From an uncultured Actinomycetes bacterium (GTDB taxonomy: Bacteria > Actinomycetota > Actinomycetes > Nanopelagicales > Nanopelagicaceae): a DNA stretch of 64,000 nucleotides. A program made the translations under genes and the position numbers. The notes beneath the pieces are model-generated. The model saw only the letters and a program-made list of their open reading frames with translations, was not told the DNA's origin and searched no databases. Of this stretch, positions 50,542-59,527 are shown in pieces; position 1 is the first letter of the stretch, and each line of letters starts with the position of its first letter. The stretch spans positions 1 to 64,000 of the forward strand of contig CAIJOY010000018.1 in NCBI GenBank assembly GCA_903822425.1. The letters run 5' to 3'.

Positions 50542-53500
50542 TTACGCCTTTGTGATTTTTGAGCGCAGCCCTAATTCATTCTCACCAAGTGCCAGAGTTG
50601 TATCCAAGGTAATTGCTGTGGCCAGCACTTCACGTGCAATTTCCTGAGCTCCCTGGGAGATTGCCTGGACCACCGAAGGGTGAGCATTCCAGAGCACGAT
50701 AATACGATCACTGATTTCAAAACCTTCACTCTTGCGCATTTCCTGTAAGAAGCGGATAACTTCGCGCACTTGTCCGGCTGCAATCAAACTTGGAGTAAGA
50801 GCAAGATCTAGTGCCACGCTTTCCGCTTCGTGGCTGGCAACCATCCAACCGGATTTAGGTTGTTCTGTGATCACCAAGTCATCGATATCAATATCGTAGG
50901 AAACTCCTGCATTTATTACGGTGGCGTTTGTCTGACTACGCAACTGTGCCACAAGGCTCCGGGCCGGTGCTTGTGCAATGGCTTTAGCGACAGCTTGCAC
51001 TTGAGCACCATATTTAATTCCGAGAGTCCGGAAATTAGCTTTGATCGACACATCGACAAGGTCGCCATCTGCGGTAGCAATATCTTGGAGCTCAAGAACA
51101 TTGAGTTCATCAGCGATTTGCTCTTTCATGGCCTCAGGAATTTGCGCCCAACCCGAAGCGGCGACAAGTGCTCGTTGCAGTGGTTGTCGAATTTTTACAC
51201 CGGATTCAGCTCTTGCCGCACGACCAAGTTCAACGATACGTCGAGTTTGTGCAACTTGCGCAGATAACGTGGCGTCAATTGCGCTGACATCGGCAACGGG
51301 AAAATCTGCGAGGTGAACAGATTGTGAGCTAGAAGGCTCAACCGGCAAAATTAATTCTTGCCAAACGTGCTCGGTAATAAATGGAACCATAGGGGCCATC
51401 AAAAGTGTCAAGGTACGCAGGCATTCGTGCAAGGTGGCTAGAGCATCGGGTTGTCCATCCCAAAAACGACGGCGAGATCTACGTACATACCAATTCGAGA
51501 GGTCGTCGATGAATACTGCCAAAGCTTTACCGGCTCGTTGAGAATCAAAATCTGAGAGCGCGGCATCAACTTCGATGATCAGGGCTTGTAAGTCTGAATT
51601 AATCCAGCGATCCATAAGTGGTCGCTGCGAAATCCTTGGAGCTTGGGATAAGTCAAAATTAGATGCTTTGGCATATAAAGCAAGAAAAGAGACGGTGTTC
51701 CAGTAAGTTAAAAGTGTTTTGCGAACGACATCATTAATTGCGTCGTGGCCGACTCGGCGAGCTGCCCAAGGTGAGCCGGCAGCAAGCATGTACCAACGCA
51801 CGGCATCTGCACCGTGTTGGTCCATTAAGGCGATCGGCTCGAGTGTATTGCCGAGATGTTTGCTCATCTTGCGACCGTCTTTATCCAGAATATGGCCTAA
51901 GCACAGAACAGACTTGTAAGAACTCTTATCAAATACCAATGTTCCGATTGTCATCAATGTGTAGAACCACCCACGTGTTTGGTCAATCGCTTCTGCAATG
52001 AAATCCGCAGGGTAGGCAGTTTTGAATTTTTCCACTGAACCTGCCTTATGTGGGTACCCCCATTGAGCAAAGGGCATTGCACCTGAGTCATACCAGCAGT
52101 CGATCACTTCACTTACTCGAGTCATCGGGGATGAGCATTGTGAGCACGACCACGTGATGTCATCAACAAAAGGACGGTGTGGGTCCAAGGCAGATAGCTC
52201 TGAACCAGAATATTCGCCCAGTTCCTTCAAAGAACCTACGCAAATGTCATGCCCATTTTCGCATCTCCAGATTGGCAGCGGAGTTCCCCAGTAGCGATTA
52301 CGAGACAGGGCCCAGTCGATATTGTTGCTCAGCCAATCGCCATAGCGCCCAGTTTTAATTGTTTCGGGATGCCAATCAGTTTTGGCATTTTCCCGGATCA
52401 ATTCGTTTTTGATAGACGTGGTTCGGATGTACCAGGATGGTTGCGCGTAATACAGCAGAGCCGTATGGCATCGCCAGCAGTGTGGATACTGATGCTCATA
52501 TGGCTGATGCTTATAGAGAGCACCAGATTTCTTCAATTCTTTGACGAGTAATTTATCGGCTTCTTTAAAGAACATTCCGCCAATTAATTCGACATCCGGC
52601 AAGAAAGTGCCATCGGGGGCGATGGGATTAACTACTGGTAGGCCATAACCGCGGCAAACAAGTAAATCATCGGCACCGAATGCGGGAGATTGATGGACCA
52701 AGCCAGTGCCATCTTCAGTGGTCACATAAGTAGCCAGCACGACAAAATGTGAATCTGGAATCTCTATGTAATCAAAGGGACGAGTATAAGTAGTGCGTTC
52801 AAGTTCTTTTCCTTGAATTTTGCGCAGAACTTTCGTCTCACCTTTTAAGAAACTAACAAGTGGCTCGGCGATGACCAGAACTTCCTTGCCATTTTCTGTG
52901 GTTTCCTCGACGACGAGATAGGTTACTTCGGGGTGAACAGCGATAGCTGTATTAGAAACTAGAGTCCATGGGGTAGTTGTCCAAACCAGAAGTGCGGCGC
53001 CCAATTCGGCAAGTGGCCCCGAAGTAATAGGAAAACGCACATAGACGGAGGGATCTATCACCGTTTCGTATCCTTGAGCAAGTTCGTGATCAGAAAGGCC
53101 AGTTCCACATCGTGGGCAATAAGGTGCGACGCGATGATCTTGGACAAGCAGGCCCTTATTCCAAATCTCTTTAAGACTCCACCACACGCTCTCTACATAT
53201 TCAGGTGACATCGTCCAATATGCTTCGTCGAAATCGACCCAAAATCCCATACGGTGTGTCATCGCACTAAATGCACCAACGTGGCGCTGAACAGATTCTC
53301 GACATTTATCGTTGAAAGCGCTTATTCCAAACTTTTCGATATCGCCTTTTCCGCTAAATCCCAACTCTTTTTCAACAGCAATTTCCACTGGAAGTCCGTG
53401 GCAATCCCAACCAGCCTTGCGGACAACATACTTTCCCTTCATGGTCTGAAAACGAGGAAAGACATCCTTAAATACTCGAGCTTCGATGTGGTGGGTACCG

Positions 53501-53679
53501 GGTGCACCGTTGGCAGTGGGTGGCCCCTCAAAAAAAGTCCACGCGCTCTGGCCTGAACGAGATTGCAAGCTCTTATGGAAAATGGAGTTTTCTTCCCAAA
53601 AAGTGAGTATTTGGTGCTCCATTGAGGGCAGATCCACCTGAGGTGAAATTGCGCGATAGGTACTCGGATTGCTACTCAT
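50542..53679 (-). CDS. ileS: Isoleucyl-tRNA synthetase
   Basis: The 1045-residue class I synthetase has the HIGH-equivalent GAPGTHHIEARVFKD and GWDCHGLPVE near the N-terminus, a long CP1 editing domain (WTTTPWTLVSN), WYDSGAMPFAQWGYP, and the KMSKHLGN catalytic loop. The loop and overall length point to the eukaryote-like IleRS type, known for low mupirocin sensitivity. The zinc-ligand cysteines CPRCG and CSQC are present. I start it at the ATG at 53679, twelve codons inside the longest frame, with TAGAGT seven bases upstream. Confidence 0.96.
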   Translation of the reverse strand: MSSNPSTYRAISPQVDLPSMEHQILTFWEENSIFHKSLQSRSGQSAWTFFEGPPTANGAPGTHHIEARVFKDVFPRFQTMKGKYVVRKAGWDCHGLPVEIAVEKELGFSGKGDIEKFGISAFNDKCRESVQRHVGAFSAMTHRMGFWVDFDEAYWTMSPEYVESVWWSLKEIWNKGLLVQDHRVAPYCPRCGTGLSDHELAQGYETVIDPSVYVRFPITSGPLAELGAALLVWTTTPWTLVSNTAIAVHPEVTYLVVEETTENGKEVLVIAEPLVSFLKGETKVLRKIQGKELERTTYTRPFDYIEIPDSHFVVLATYVTTEDGTGLVHQSPAFGADDLLVCRGYGLPVVNPIAPDGTFLPDVELIGGMFFKEADKLLVKELKKSGALYKHQPYEHQYPHCWRCHTALLYYAQPSWYIRTTSIKNELIRENAKTDWHPETIKTGRYGDWLSNNIDWALSRNRYWGTPLPIWRCENGHDICVGSLKELGEYSGSELSALDPHRPFVDDITWSCSQCSSPMTRVSEVIDCWYDSGAMPFAQWGYPHKAGSVEKFKTAYPADFIAEAIDQTRGWFYTLMTIGTLVFDKSSYKSVLCLGHILDKDGRKMSKHLGNTLEPIALMDQHGADAVRWYMLAAGSPWAARRVGHDAINDVVRKTLLTYWNTVSFLALYAKASNFDLSQAPRISQRPLMDRWINSDLQALIIEVDAALSDFDSQRAGKALAVFIDDLSNWYVRRSRRRFWDGQPDALATLHECLRTLTLLMAPMVPFITEHVWQELILPVEPSSSQSVHLADFPVADVSAIDATLSAQVAQTRRIVELGRAARAESGVKIRQPLQRALVAASGWAQIPEAMKEQIADELNVLELQDIATADGDLVDVSIKANFRTLGIKYGAQVQAVAKAIAQAPARSLVAQLRSQTNATVINAGVSYDIDIDDLVITEQPKSGWMVASHEAESVALDLALTPSLIAAGQVREVIRFLQEMRKSEGFEISDRIIVLWNAHPSVVQAISQGAQEIAREVLATAITLDTTLALGENELGLRSKITKA

Positions 53680-53692
53680 TGGGCCAACTCTA
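53680..53692 (-). promoter_or_regulatory. Leaderless-type -10 element of ileS
   Basis: On the minus strand TAGAGT (53692-53687) precedes the ATG at 53679 by seven bases, and no Shine-Dalgarno sequence is present. I see no T-box-like leader, since only 66 bases separate ileS from the divergent gene. Confidence 0.4.
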
Positions 53693-53745
53693 TTCCATCG
53701 TGGCGAGAGTGGCATTTAGCGCAATAAGAGCATAAGGTGCGCGCC

Positions 53746-54516
53746 GTGCCTGCAAAATCCAAGAAAACTGCAAAAAAGGTAGCCAAGAAGGCGCCCGCAA
53801 AGAAGCCTGCCAGCAAAGTGCCAGCAAAAAAAGCAGCGAAGAAAATCGTTAAAAAAGCTGCCGTAAAGAAGGTTGCTAAAAAAGCACCTGTCAAGAAAGT
53901 TGCCAAGAAAGCACCTGCGAAAAAAGCACCTGCTAAGAAGGCAGCAGTTAAAAAAGCGCCGGGACGTCCATTTCCTTCAAAGGTGGCACCTGTTGCCGCA
54001 GTGACATCTAGTGCTGTGGCTGCTCCTATCGTTGAAGAGCGTCGATTGGTGATGCCACCACCACCGCGTCCAGCAAAGACTGGCAAAAAGAATCCACCAT
54101 TAAAGCCGATCAAACTTGCACCTACTCCTGTTGTGGTTTCTGAAAATGAAGCTCCATGGAGTGCGGCAGAACTTAAAGCGATGCGGGTTGAGATTTCAAA
54201 AGAACTCGTTCGCTTGAATTTAGAGCTTCTAGAAGTGGAAAAAGAGATGGACGAACTTATTCGCGAATCTGGTGAAGGTGCAGGCGATGATCAAGCAGAT
54301 GCCGGAACCAAGACTTTTGAACGCGAACACGAAATGTCTCTTGTGATAAATGCTCGTGACATGGTCCTTCAAACTGAGCGTGCTCTTGAACGAATCGATG
54401 AGAAAACGTACGGAAATTGTGAAGAATGTGGAAATTCCATTGGGAAAGCGCGTCTGCAAGTATTTCCTCGCGCAACCTTATGCATGCTCTGCAAACAAAA
54501 GGAAGAACGGCGCTAA
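53746..54516 (+). CDS. TraR/DksA-type zinc-finger protein with a lysine-rich repeat N-terminus
   Basis: The 256-residue protein has two unlike parts. Residues 1-75 are tandem Lys/Ala-rich repeats (KKAPAKK, KKVAKKAP), similar to histone H1-like or mycobacterial Hup tails. Residues 85-125 are Pro-rich, and the C-terminal 130 residues form a coiled-coil then a DksA/TraR zinc finger with GNCEECG and LCMLCKQ. DksA-type proteins bind RNA polymerase's secondary channel. The tail probably binds nucleic acid or nucleoid. The start is a GTG at 53746 (AAGG upstream) or 53737. It precedes lspA, as in other actinobacteria. Confidence 0.88.
   Translation: MPAKSKKTAKKVAKKAPAKKPASKVPAKKAAKKIVKKAAVKKVAKKAPVKKVAKKAPAKKAPAKKAAVKKAPGRPFPSKVAPVAAVTSSAVAAPIVEERRLVMPPPPRPAKTGKKNPPLKPIKLAPTPVVVSENEAPWSAAELKAMRVEISKELVRLNLELLEVEKEMDELIRESGEGAGDDQADAGTKTFEREHEMSLVINARDMVLQTERALERIDEKTYGNCEECGNSIGKARLQVFPRATLCMLCKQKEERR
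53764..53965 (+). repeat. Lysine-rich coding repeat region
   Basis: Imperfect repeats of AAGAAAGTTGCCAAGAAAGC-like units, about 21-36 bases long, encode the KKVAKKAPAKK tail. The repeat makes the segment prone to length change by slippage. Its reverse strand reads as a long open frame, but that is a shadow. Confidence 0.7.
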
Positions 54517-54518
54517 TT

Positions 54519-55028
54519 TTGCGCCGCAAAGGGCCGATCTGGTTTAGCCTGCTTTTGGCTGCATGGATTATTTGGGGCATTGATGTTGCTACCAAAACCT
54601 GGGCCCTATCTAACCTTGAAGGCCGCCCGAACAAAAAAATTCTAGGGAGCTTTCTACAATTTACTTTTACGAGAAATTCTGGCGCGGCATTTAGTTTTGC
54701 TACGAGTGGGACAATCTTTTTGACCACGTTTGCCCTTCTAGTAGCAATTTTGATTGGGGTTTGGGCGAGAAAAATTACTTCTCGTCCTTGGGCGGTAGTT
54801 CTGGGGCTGGTGCTCGGTGGAACTCTGGGAAACCTTACTGACCGCATATTTAGAGGCACTGGAGGAGCTTTTCAAGGAGAAGTCATCGATTGGATCCAGA
54901 TACCTCATTGGCCGATTTTTAATGTTGCAGATTCGGCTATTGTGATTGCAGCAGGTATTGCATTGATCCTTTCATTTGCAAATATCCCACCGATAGCTCC
55001 GAAAATTAAGGAAGACCATGACTCGTGA
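54519..55028 (+). CDS. lspA: Lipoprotein signal peptidase
   Basis: The 169-residue membrane protein has four hydrophobic helices and the family motifs DVATKTWAL near the N-terminus, FTRNSGAAFSF, GGTLGNLTDRIFRG with the first catalytic Asp, and VIDWIQI plus FNVADSAIV with the second. It cuts prolipoprotein signal peptides. Starts are ambiguous: TTG at 54519, 2 bases after the zinc-finger gene stop, fits the conserved N-terminus; ATG at 54480 overlaps the upstream gene. The gene ends with an 11-base overlap into rluD. Confidence 0.93.
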   Translation: MRRKGPIWFSLLLAAWIIWGIDVATKTWALSNLEGRPNKKILGSFLQFTFTRNSGAAFSFATSGTIFLTTFALLVAILIGVWARKITSRPWAVVLGLVLGGTLGNLTDRIFRGTGGAFQGEVIDWIQIPHWPIFNVADSAIVIAAGIALILSFANIPPIAPKIKEDHDS

Positions 55029-55956
55029 ACTACGCACTCTGATAGTTCCTGAAGGCGTGGCTGGCGAACGTGTTGATAGCGCACTTACTCGCGTGCTCGG
55101 ACTATCCCGTACGGCAATTGTCCGACTCTTAGACGATGGCGAAATTCGCTCTGGTGGAGTCGTGATGCAAAAATCTGAAAAAGTAGTTGCTGATCAGATG
55201 ATTGAAATTCTTATGCCTGATACCGCGATTCGCGAAGCCGTTCCACTGACTCCACTTGAAGGCCTCACCATCGTTTACGATGATGATCACATCGTCGTTA
55301 TTGATAAACCCGTCGGTTGTGCCGCGCACCCGAGTCCTGGCTGGACTGGCCCTACTGTTATTGGCGCCCTAGCTGCTGCGGGTTATTCAATTTCAACAAG
55401 CGGTTCAGCAGAACGAGCTGGGATCGTCCATCGATTAGATGTTGGTACTAGCGGTCTCATGATTGTTGCTAAAACTGATTCCGCATATACAGTGCTCAAG
55501 GATGCCTTCAGAAATCGAGAAGTAGAAAAGATTTACCATGCACTGGTGCAAGGACATATGGATCCAACGACTGGCACCATCGATGCACCTATTGATCGTC
55601 ACCCTAAAGAGGATTACCGTTTTGCAGTAGTTGCAGATGGCAAAACAAGCATTACTCATTACGAAGTGATCGAGTTTTATCGTGCGGTTTCGTTGGTGCA
55701 AGTGGAGTTAGAAACTGGCCGCACCCATCAAATCCGAGTCCACTTTTCAGCTTTGCGTCATCCGCTGGTGGGAGATATGACTTACGGGGCAGACCCTACG
55801 CTGGCAGCGCGCTTAGAGATCTCGCGGCCATGGTTGCACGCACTAGAACTACGTTTTGCTCATCCCATTACCCAAGAGCGCCTCGATTTGCGCGCCCCCT
55901 ATCCGGCAGACCTCGTTCGAGCGTTGGCGTTGCTTGACTCCTCAGTCCTGCCTTAA
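55018..55956 (+). CDS. rluD: RluA-family 23S rRNA pseudouridine synthase (RluD-like)
   Basis: The 312-residue protein begins with an S4 RNA-binding domain (ERVDSALTRVLGLSRTAIVRLLDDG) and has the catalytic loop GIVHRLDVGTSGLMIVAKTD with the nucleophilic Asp. RTHQIRVHFSALRHPLVGDMTYG follows. It isomerises uridines in 23S rRNA. The start has a good AAGGAAG ribosome binding site and overlaps the end of lspA. The lspA-rluD-dnaE1 order is shared with mycobacteria as I recall. Confidence 0.94.
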   Translation: MTRELRTLIVPEGVAGERVDSALTRVLGLSRTAIVRLLDDGEIRSGGVVMQKSEKVVADQMIEILMPDTAIREAVPLTPLEGLTIVYDDDHIVVIDKPVGCAAHPSPGWTGPTVIGALAAAGYSISTSGSAERAGIVHRLDVGTSGLMIVAKTDSAYTVLKDAFRNREVEKIYHALVQGHMDPTTGTIDAPIDRHPKEDYRFAVVADGKTSITHYEVIEFYRAVSLVQVELETGRTHQIRVHFSALRHPLVGDMTYGADPTLAARLEISRPWLHALELRFAHPITQERLDLRAPYPADLVRALALLDSSVLP

Positions 55957-55974
55957 GGGCTAGTCTCACCAATC

Positions 55975-58900
55975 GTGGCCTCATTCGTTCATTTACATGT
56001 GCACACCGAGTATTCGATGCTCGATGGCGCTGCTCGTATTGGAGACCTGACTGCAGAAGTAGCGCGTCAACAGATGCCTGCGATCGCCATGACCGATCAC
56101 GGAAATGTTTTTGGTGCTTTTGATTTTTATAAACAATCCAAAAAGGCTGGCGTTAAACCAATCATTGGAATTGAAGCCTATGTTGCGCCCGAGTCTCGCT
56201 TTGATAAAAAGCGTGTGAAGTGGGCCGAAGGTGGAGATGATGATGTCTCTGGTGGTGGCGCATATACACATATGACTTTGCTTGCTGAAAACAATGTGGG
56301 ACTTGGAAATCTTTTCAGACTCTCATCGCTCGCTTCATTGGAAGGCTACTACTACAAACCTCGCATGGATCGTGAGCTCCTGGCAAAGTATTCACAGGGG
56401 ATCATTGCAACAACAGGGTGTCCGGGTGGAGAAGTACAAACTCGATTGCGCATGGGCGCTTATAAAGAGGCCATACGCGCAGCTAGTGAACTTCGAGATA
56501 TTTTTGGTCCAGAAAATTTCTTCTTGGAAATTATGGACCATGGCATTGAGATTGAATCTCGAGTGAAAGCAGATTTGATCAAGTTAGGCAAAGAACTTAA
56601 TCTTCCTTTGTTGGCCACCAACGACTTGCATTACACATTCAAAGAAGATGCCACAGCTCATGAAGCTTTGCTATGCGTGCAATCTGGCTCAACCCTTGCC
56701 GATCCCAAGCGATTTAAATTTGATAATCACGAGTTCTATCTCAAAACGCCAGCAGAGATGCGAGAGATATTCAAAGAGATTCCAGAAAGTTGCGATAACA
56801 CCCTGCTCATCGCAGAACGCTGCGACGTGACTATGCGCGAGGGCGAAAATCTATTACCAAAATTTGAAGTTCCAAATGGGGAAACCGAAGACTCTTGGCT
56901 AAGGAAAGAAAGCGCGCGTGGCCTGACCGAACGCATGCAGGGAGCAATACCGCAGCAACATTTAGAGCGCATGAATTATGAACTCGACGTCATGATCAAG
57001 ATGGGTTTTCCTGGGTACTTTCTTGTTGTGGCAGACCTTGTCGCGCATGCTAAACGTGAAGGCATACGCGTTGGACCTGGCCGCGGATCTGCTGCGGGCT
57101 CACTCGTTTCCTACGCGCTAGGAATAACAGCTTTAGACCCCATTGAGCATGGCCTTTTGTTTGAGCGATTCCTCAACCCAGAGCGTATTTCTATGCCAGA
57201 TATCGATTTGGACTTTGATGAACGTCGACGCAGCGAAATGATTCGATATGCCACACATAAATATGGTGAGGATCGTGTTGCTCAAATCATTACTTACGGC
57301 ACCATTAAATCGAAGCAATCAATCAAGGATTCCACTCGCGTTCTTGGTTACCCGTATGCAATTGGGGATAAGTTAACTAAGGCTCTCCCTCCGACAATTA
57401 TGGGCAAAGACATTTCTTTGGCCGGAGTATTTGATAAGAGTAATGAACGATATGAAGAAGCGAGCGAATTCAGAGCTCTCTATGAAACGGACCCAGATTC
57501 CAAGCGAGTAGTTGACACTGCCCGCGGTCTAGAAGGACTCAAACGGCAATGGGGCGTACATGCCGCTGGTGTCATTCTCTCTCGCGAACCACTTTTGGAT
57601 GTTATTCCGATCCATCGACGAGAAGCAGACGGGGCAATCATCACCCAATTTGATATGGGTGCATGCGAGGCAACCGGCCTTTTAAAGATGGACTTTTTAG
57701 GGCTTCGTAATTTATCGGTTCTCGATGACTGCTTGCTTAATATCAAAGCCAATCGTAATGAAGACGTGGTTTTGGAAACGCTCACTTTGGATGATGTAAA
57801 AACTTTCGAACTTCTTTCTCGAGGTGACACTTTGGGTGTATTTCAACTCGATGGTGGCCCCATGCGCGCGCTACTTCGGTCGATGGCCCCAGATTCCTTC
57901 GCTGATATTTCTGCAGTCATTGCTTTGTATCGCCCAGGCCCAATGGGCGAGAACGCACACAATAACTATGCCGATCGCAAGAACGGTCGTAAACCGGTTG
58001 AACCGATACATCGTGAATTATCTCAACCCCTGCAAGAAATTTTGGGGGATACCTACGGGTTAATTGTGTATCAAGAGCAGGTAATGGCGATTGCCCAGAA
58101 AGTTGCTGGTTTTTCTCTTGGCCGCGCAGATTTATTACGAAAAGCTATGGGCAAAAAAGATCGCGACATCTTGGATAAAGAGTATGTGCATTTTGAAGCA
58201 GGAATGAAGGAGAACGGTTTTGGAGATGCAGCGATAGCAGAACTCTGGAAAACGCTCATCCCATTCTCTGACTACGCATTCAACCGAGCACATAGTGCGG
58301 GCTATGGAGTAGTTTCGTATTGGACGGGATATTTGAAGGCCAATTACCCCACTGAATATATGGCAGCACTTTTGACCAGCGTGCGAGATGATAAAGATAA
58401 ATCCGCCCTTTATCTGAGTGAGTGTCGACGAATGGGAATTCGCGTCCTACCGCCAGATGTGAATGAATCTGATGCCGAGTACACGCCACGTGGTGTGGAT
58501 ATTCGCTTTGGTCTGGCAGCGATTCGCAATGTAGGCGAAGGAGTCGTGGCATCGATAAAAAGTTCGAGAGCGACAAAAACTCGGTTTACTTCATTCGGTG
58601 ACTTCCTAGCCAAAGTAGATGTTCAAGTGTGTAATAAAAAGACCATTGAGTCGCTGATCAAAGCAGGAGCATTTGATTCCTTTGAAGTTTCCCGCAAAGG
58701 TTTGATGGCTATTTACTTAGAAGCAATTGATTCGGTCATCGAAACTAAACGCGCAGAAGCTATCGGCCAATTTGATCTCTTTGGTGGGGTTGCAGAATCC
58801 CAAGTTGCTGGATTAGATCTGGAAATTCCTTCCGGTGAGTGGGATAAGACCACACTCCTGAGCTATGAGCGTGAAATGTTAGGACTCTATGTTTCTGATC

Positions 58901-59466
58901 ATCCCTTGTTGGGCATTGAACATGTTTTGAAAGCTGCGACAGATATGACAATCAGCGAACTGCTCGATGATGGATCTGCCATGGATCAGATGGTGACGAT
59001 TGCTGGTCTTGTCACAGGGATACAAAGAAAAGTAACTCGTCAAGGTGCCTCTTGGGCGATTGTTACGATTGAAGATCTCGGGGGAGCCATTGAGGCTCTC
59101 TTCTTTTCGAATACGTACACGCAATATGCGCTGACTTTAACTGAAGATCGTGTTGTTGTCGTGAGGGGAAGAGTAGATCGTCGTGAAGATAAAGTGCGCT
59201 TTACCGCACTTGAATTGACTATGCCCGATGTATCCCAAGGGCCGATAGGGCCCCTTGTCATTGCTTTGCCCGCCAACCAATGCACTCCGCCAGTTGTGGA
59301 TCGCTTGAAGGAGATTTTTAGAACGCACCCTGGAAATCGAGAGGTGCATCTCAAAATTGATGATCTGGGAAAGATAACGATCATGAAATTAGAGAACCGC
59401 GTAACAGCTTCGCCTAGTTTGAGCGCAGATTTGAAATCGATCTTGGGCCCCTCTTGTTTAGTCTGA
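55975..59466 (+). CDS. dnaE: Replicative DNA polymerase III alpha subunit DnaE1
   Basis: The 1163-residue protein has an N-terminal PHP domain (FVHLHVHTEYSMLDGAARIG, with metal-binding histidines), the palm motifs GPGRGSAAGSLVSYALGI and PDIDLDFDERRR, LLKMDFLGLRN with the third catalytic Asp, YRPGPMGENAHN, and a C-terminal OB-fold and tau-binding region. It carries out chromosome replication. Compared with DnaE2 here it is longer and keeps a full PHP site. It starts with GTG, with TAGTCT eight bases upstream and no ribosome binding site. Confidence 0.96.
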   Translation: MASFVHLHVHTEYSMLDGAARIGDLTAEVARQQMPAIAMTDHGNVFGAFDFYKQSKKAGVKPIIGIEAYVAPESRFDKKRVKWAEGGDDDVSGGGAYTHMTLLAENNVGLGNLFRLSSLASLEGYYYKPRMDRELLAKYSQGIIATTGCPGGEVQTRLRMGAYKEAIRAASELRDIFGPENFFLEIMDHGIEIESRVKADLIKLGKELNLPLLATNDLHYTFKEDATAHEALLCVQSGSTLADPKRFKFDNHEFYLKTPAEMREIFKEIPESCDNTLLIAERCDVTMREGENLLPKFEVPNGETEDSWLRKESARGLTERMQGAIPQQHLERMNYELDVMIKMGFPGYFLVVADLVAHAKREGIRVGPGRGSAAGSLVSYALGITALDPIEHGLLFERFLNPERISMPDIDLDFDERRRSEMIRYATHKYGEDRVAQIITYGTIKSKQSIKDSTRVLGYPYAIGDKLTKALPPTIMGKDISLAGVFDKSNERYEEASEFRALYETDPDSKRVVDTARGLEGLKRQWGVHAAGVILSREPLLDVIPIHRREADGAIITQFDMGACEATGLLKMDFLGLRNLSVLDDCLLNIKANRNEDVVLETLTLDDVKTFELLSRGDTLGVFQLDGGPMRALLRSMAPDSFADISAVIALYRPGPMGENAHNNYADRKNGRKPVEPIHRELSQPLQEILGDTYGLIVYQEQVMAIAQKVAGFSLGRADLLRKAMGKKDRDILDKEYVHFEAGMKENGFGDAAIAELWKTLIPFSDYAFNRAHSAGYGVVSYWTGYLKANYPTEYMAALLTSVRDDKDKSALYLSECRRMGIRVLPPDVNESDAEYTPRGVDIRFGLAAIRNVGEGVVASIKSSRATKTRFTSFGDFLAKVDVQVCNKKTIESLIKAGAFDSFEVSRKGLMAIYLEAIDSVIETKRAEAIGQFDLFGGVAESQVAGLDLEIPSGEWDKTTLLSYEREMLGLYVSDHPLLGIEHVLKAATDMTISELLDDGSAMDQMVTIAGLVTGIQRKVTRQGASWAIVTIEDLGGAIEALFFSNTYTQYALTLTEDRVVVVRGRVDRREDKVRFTALELTMPDVSQGPIGPLVIALPANQCTPPVVDRLKEIFRTHPGNREVHLKIDDLGKITIMKLENRVTASPSLSADLKSILGPSCLV

Positions 59467-59476
59467 AGAGTTAATA

Positions 59477-59491
59477 ACCCATTTAATGGGT
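59477..59491. repeat. Palindrome between dnaE1 and hisD
   Basis: ACCCATT (59477-59483) and AATGGGT (59485-59491) are perfect complements around one T. It lies 11 bases after the dnaE1 stop and 25 bases before the -10-like hexamer of hisD, where an operator or activator site for the histidine operon would be. No T run follows, so it is unlikely to be a terminator. Confidence 0.55.
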
Positions 59492-59515
59492 AATCCAGGA
59501 AAAGCCCTCAACCTT

Positions 59516-59527
59516 TAGACTCTGAGC
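59516..59527 (+). promoter_or_regulatory. Leaderless-type -10 element of the his operon
   Basis: TAGACT (59516-59521) is followed by CTGAGC and then the hisD ATG. There is no Shine-Dalgarno sequence and no room for a leader peptide or T-box, so classic histidine attenuation is excluded at this start. Confidence 0.5.

Noticed and set aside
53676-54113. Long minus-strand open frame with GAFLA-type repeats opposite the zinc-finger gene
   Set aside because: It is the antisense reading of lysine-rich codons in the real gene, with no start signal and low-complexity product.
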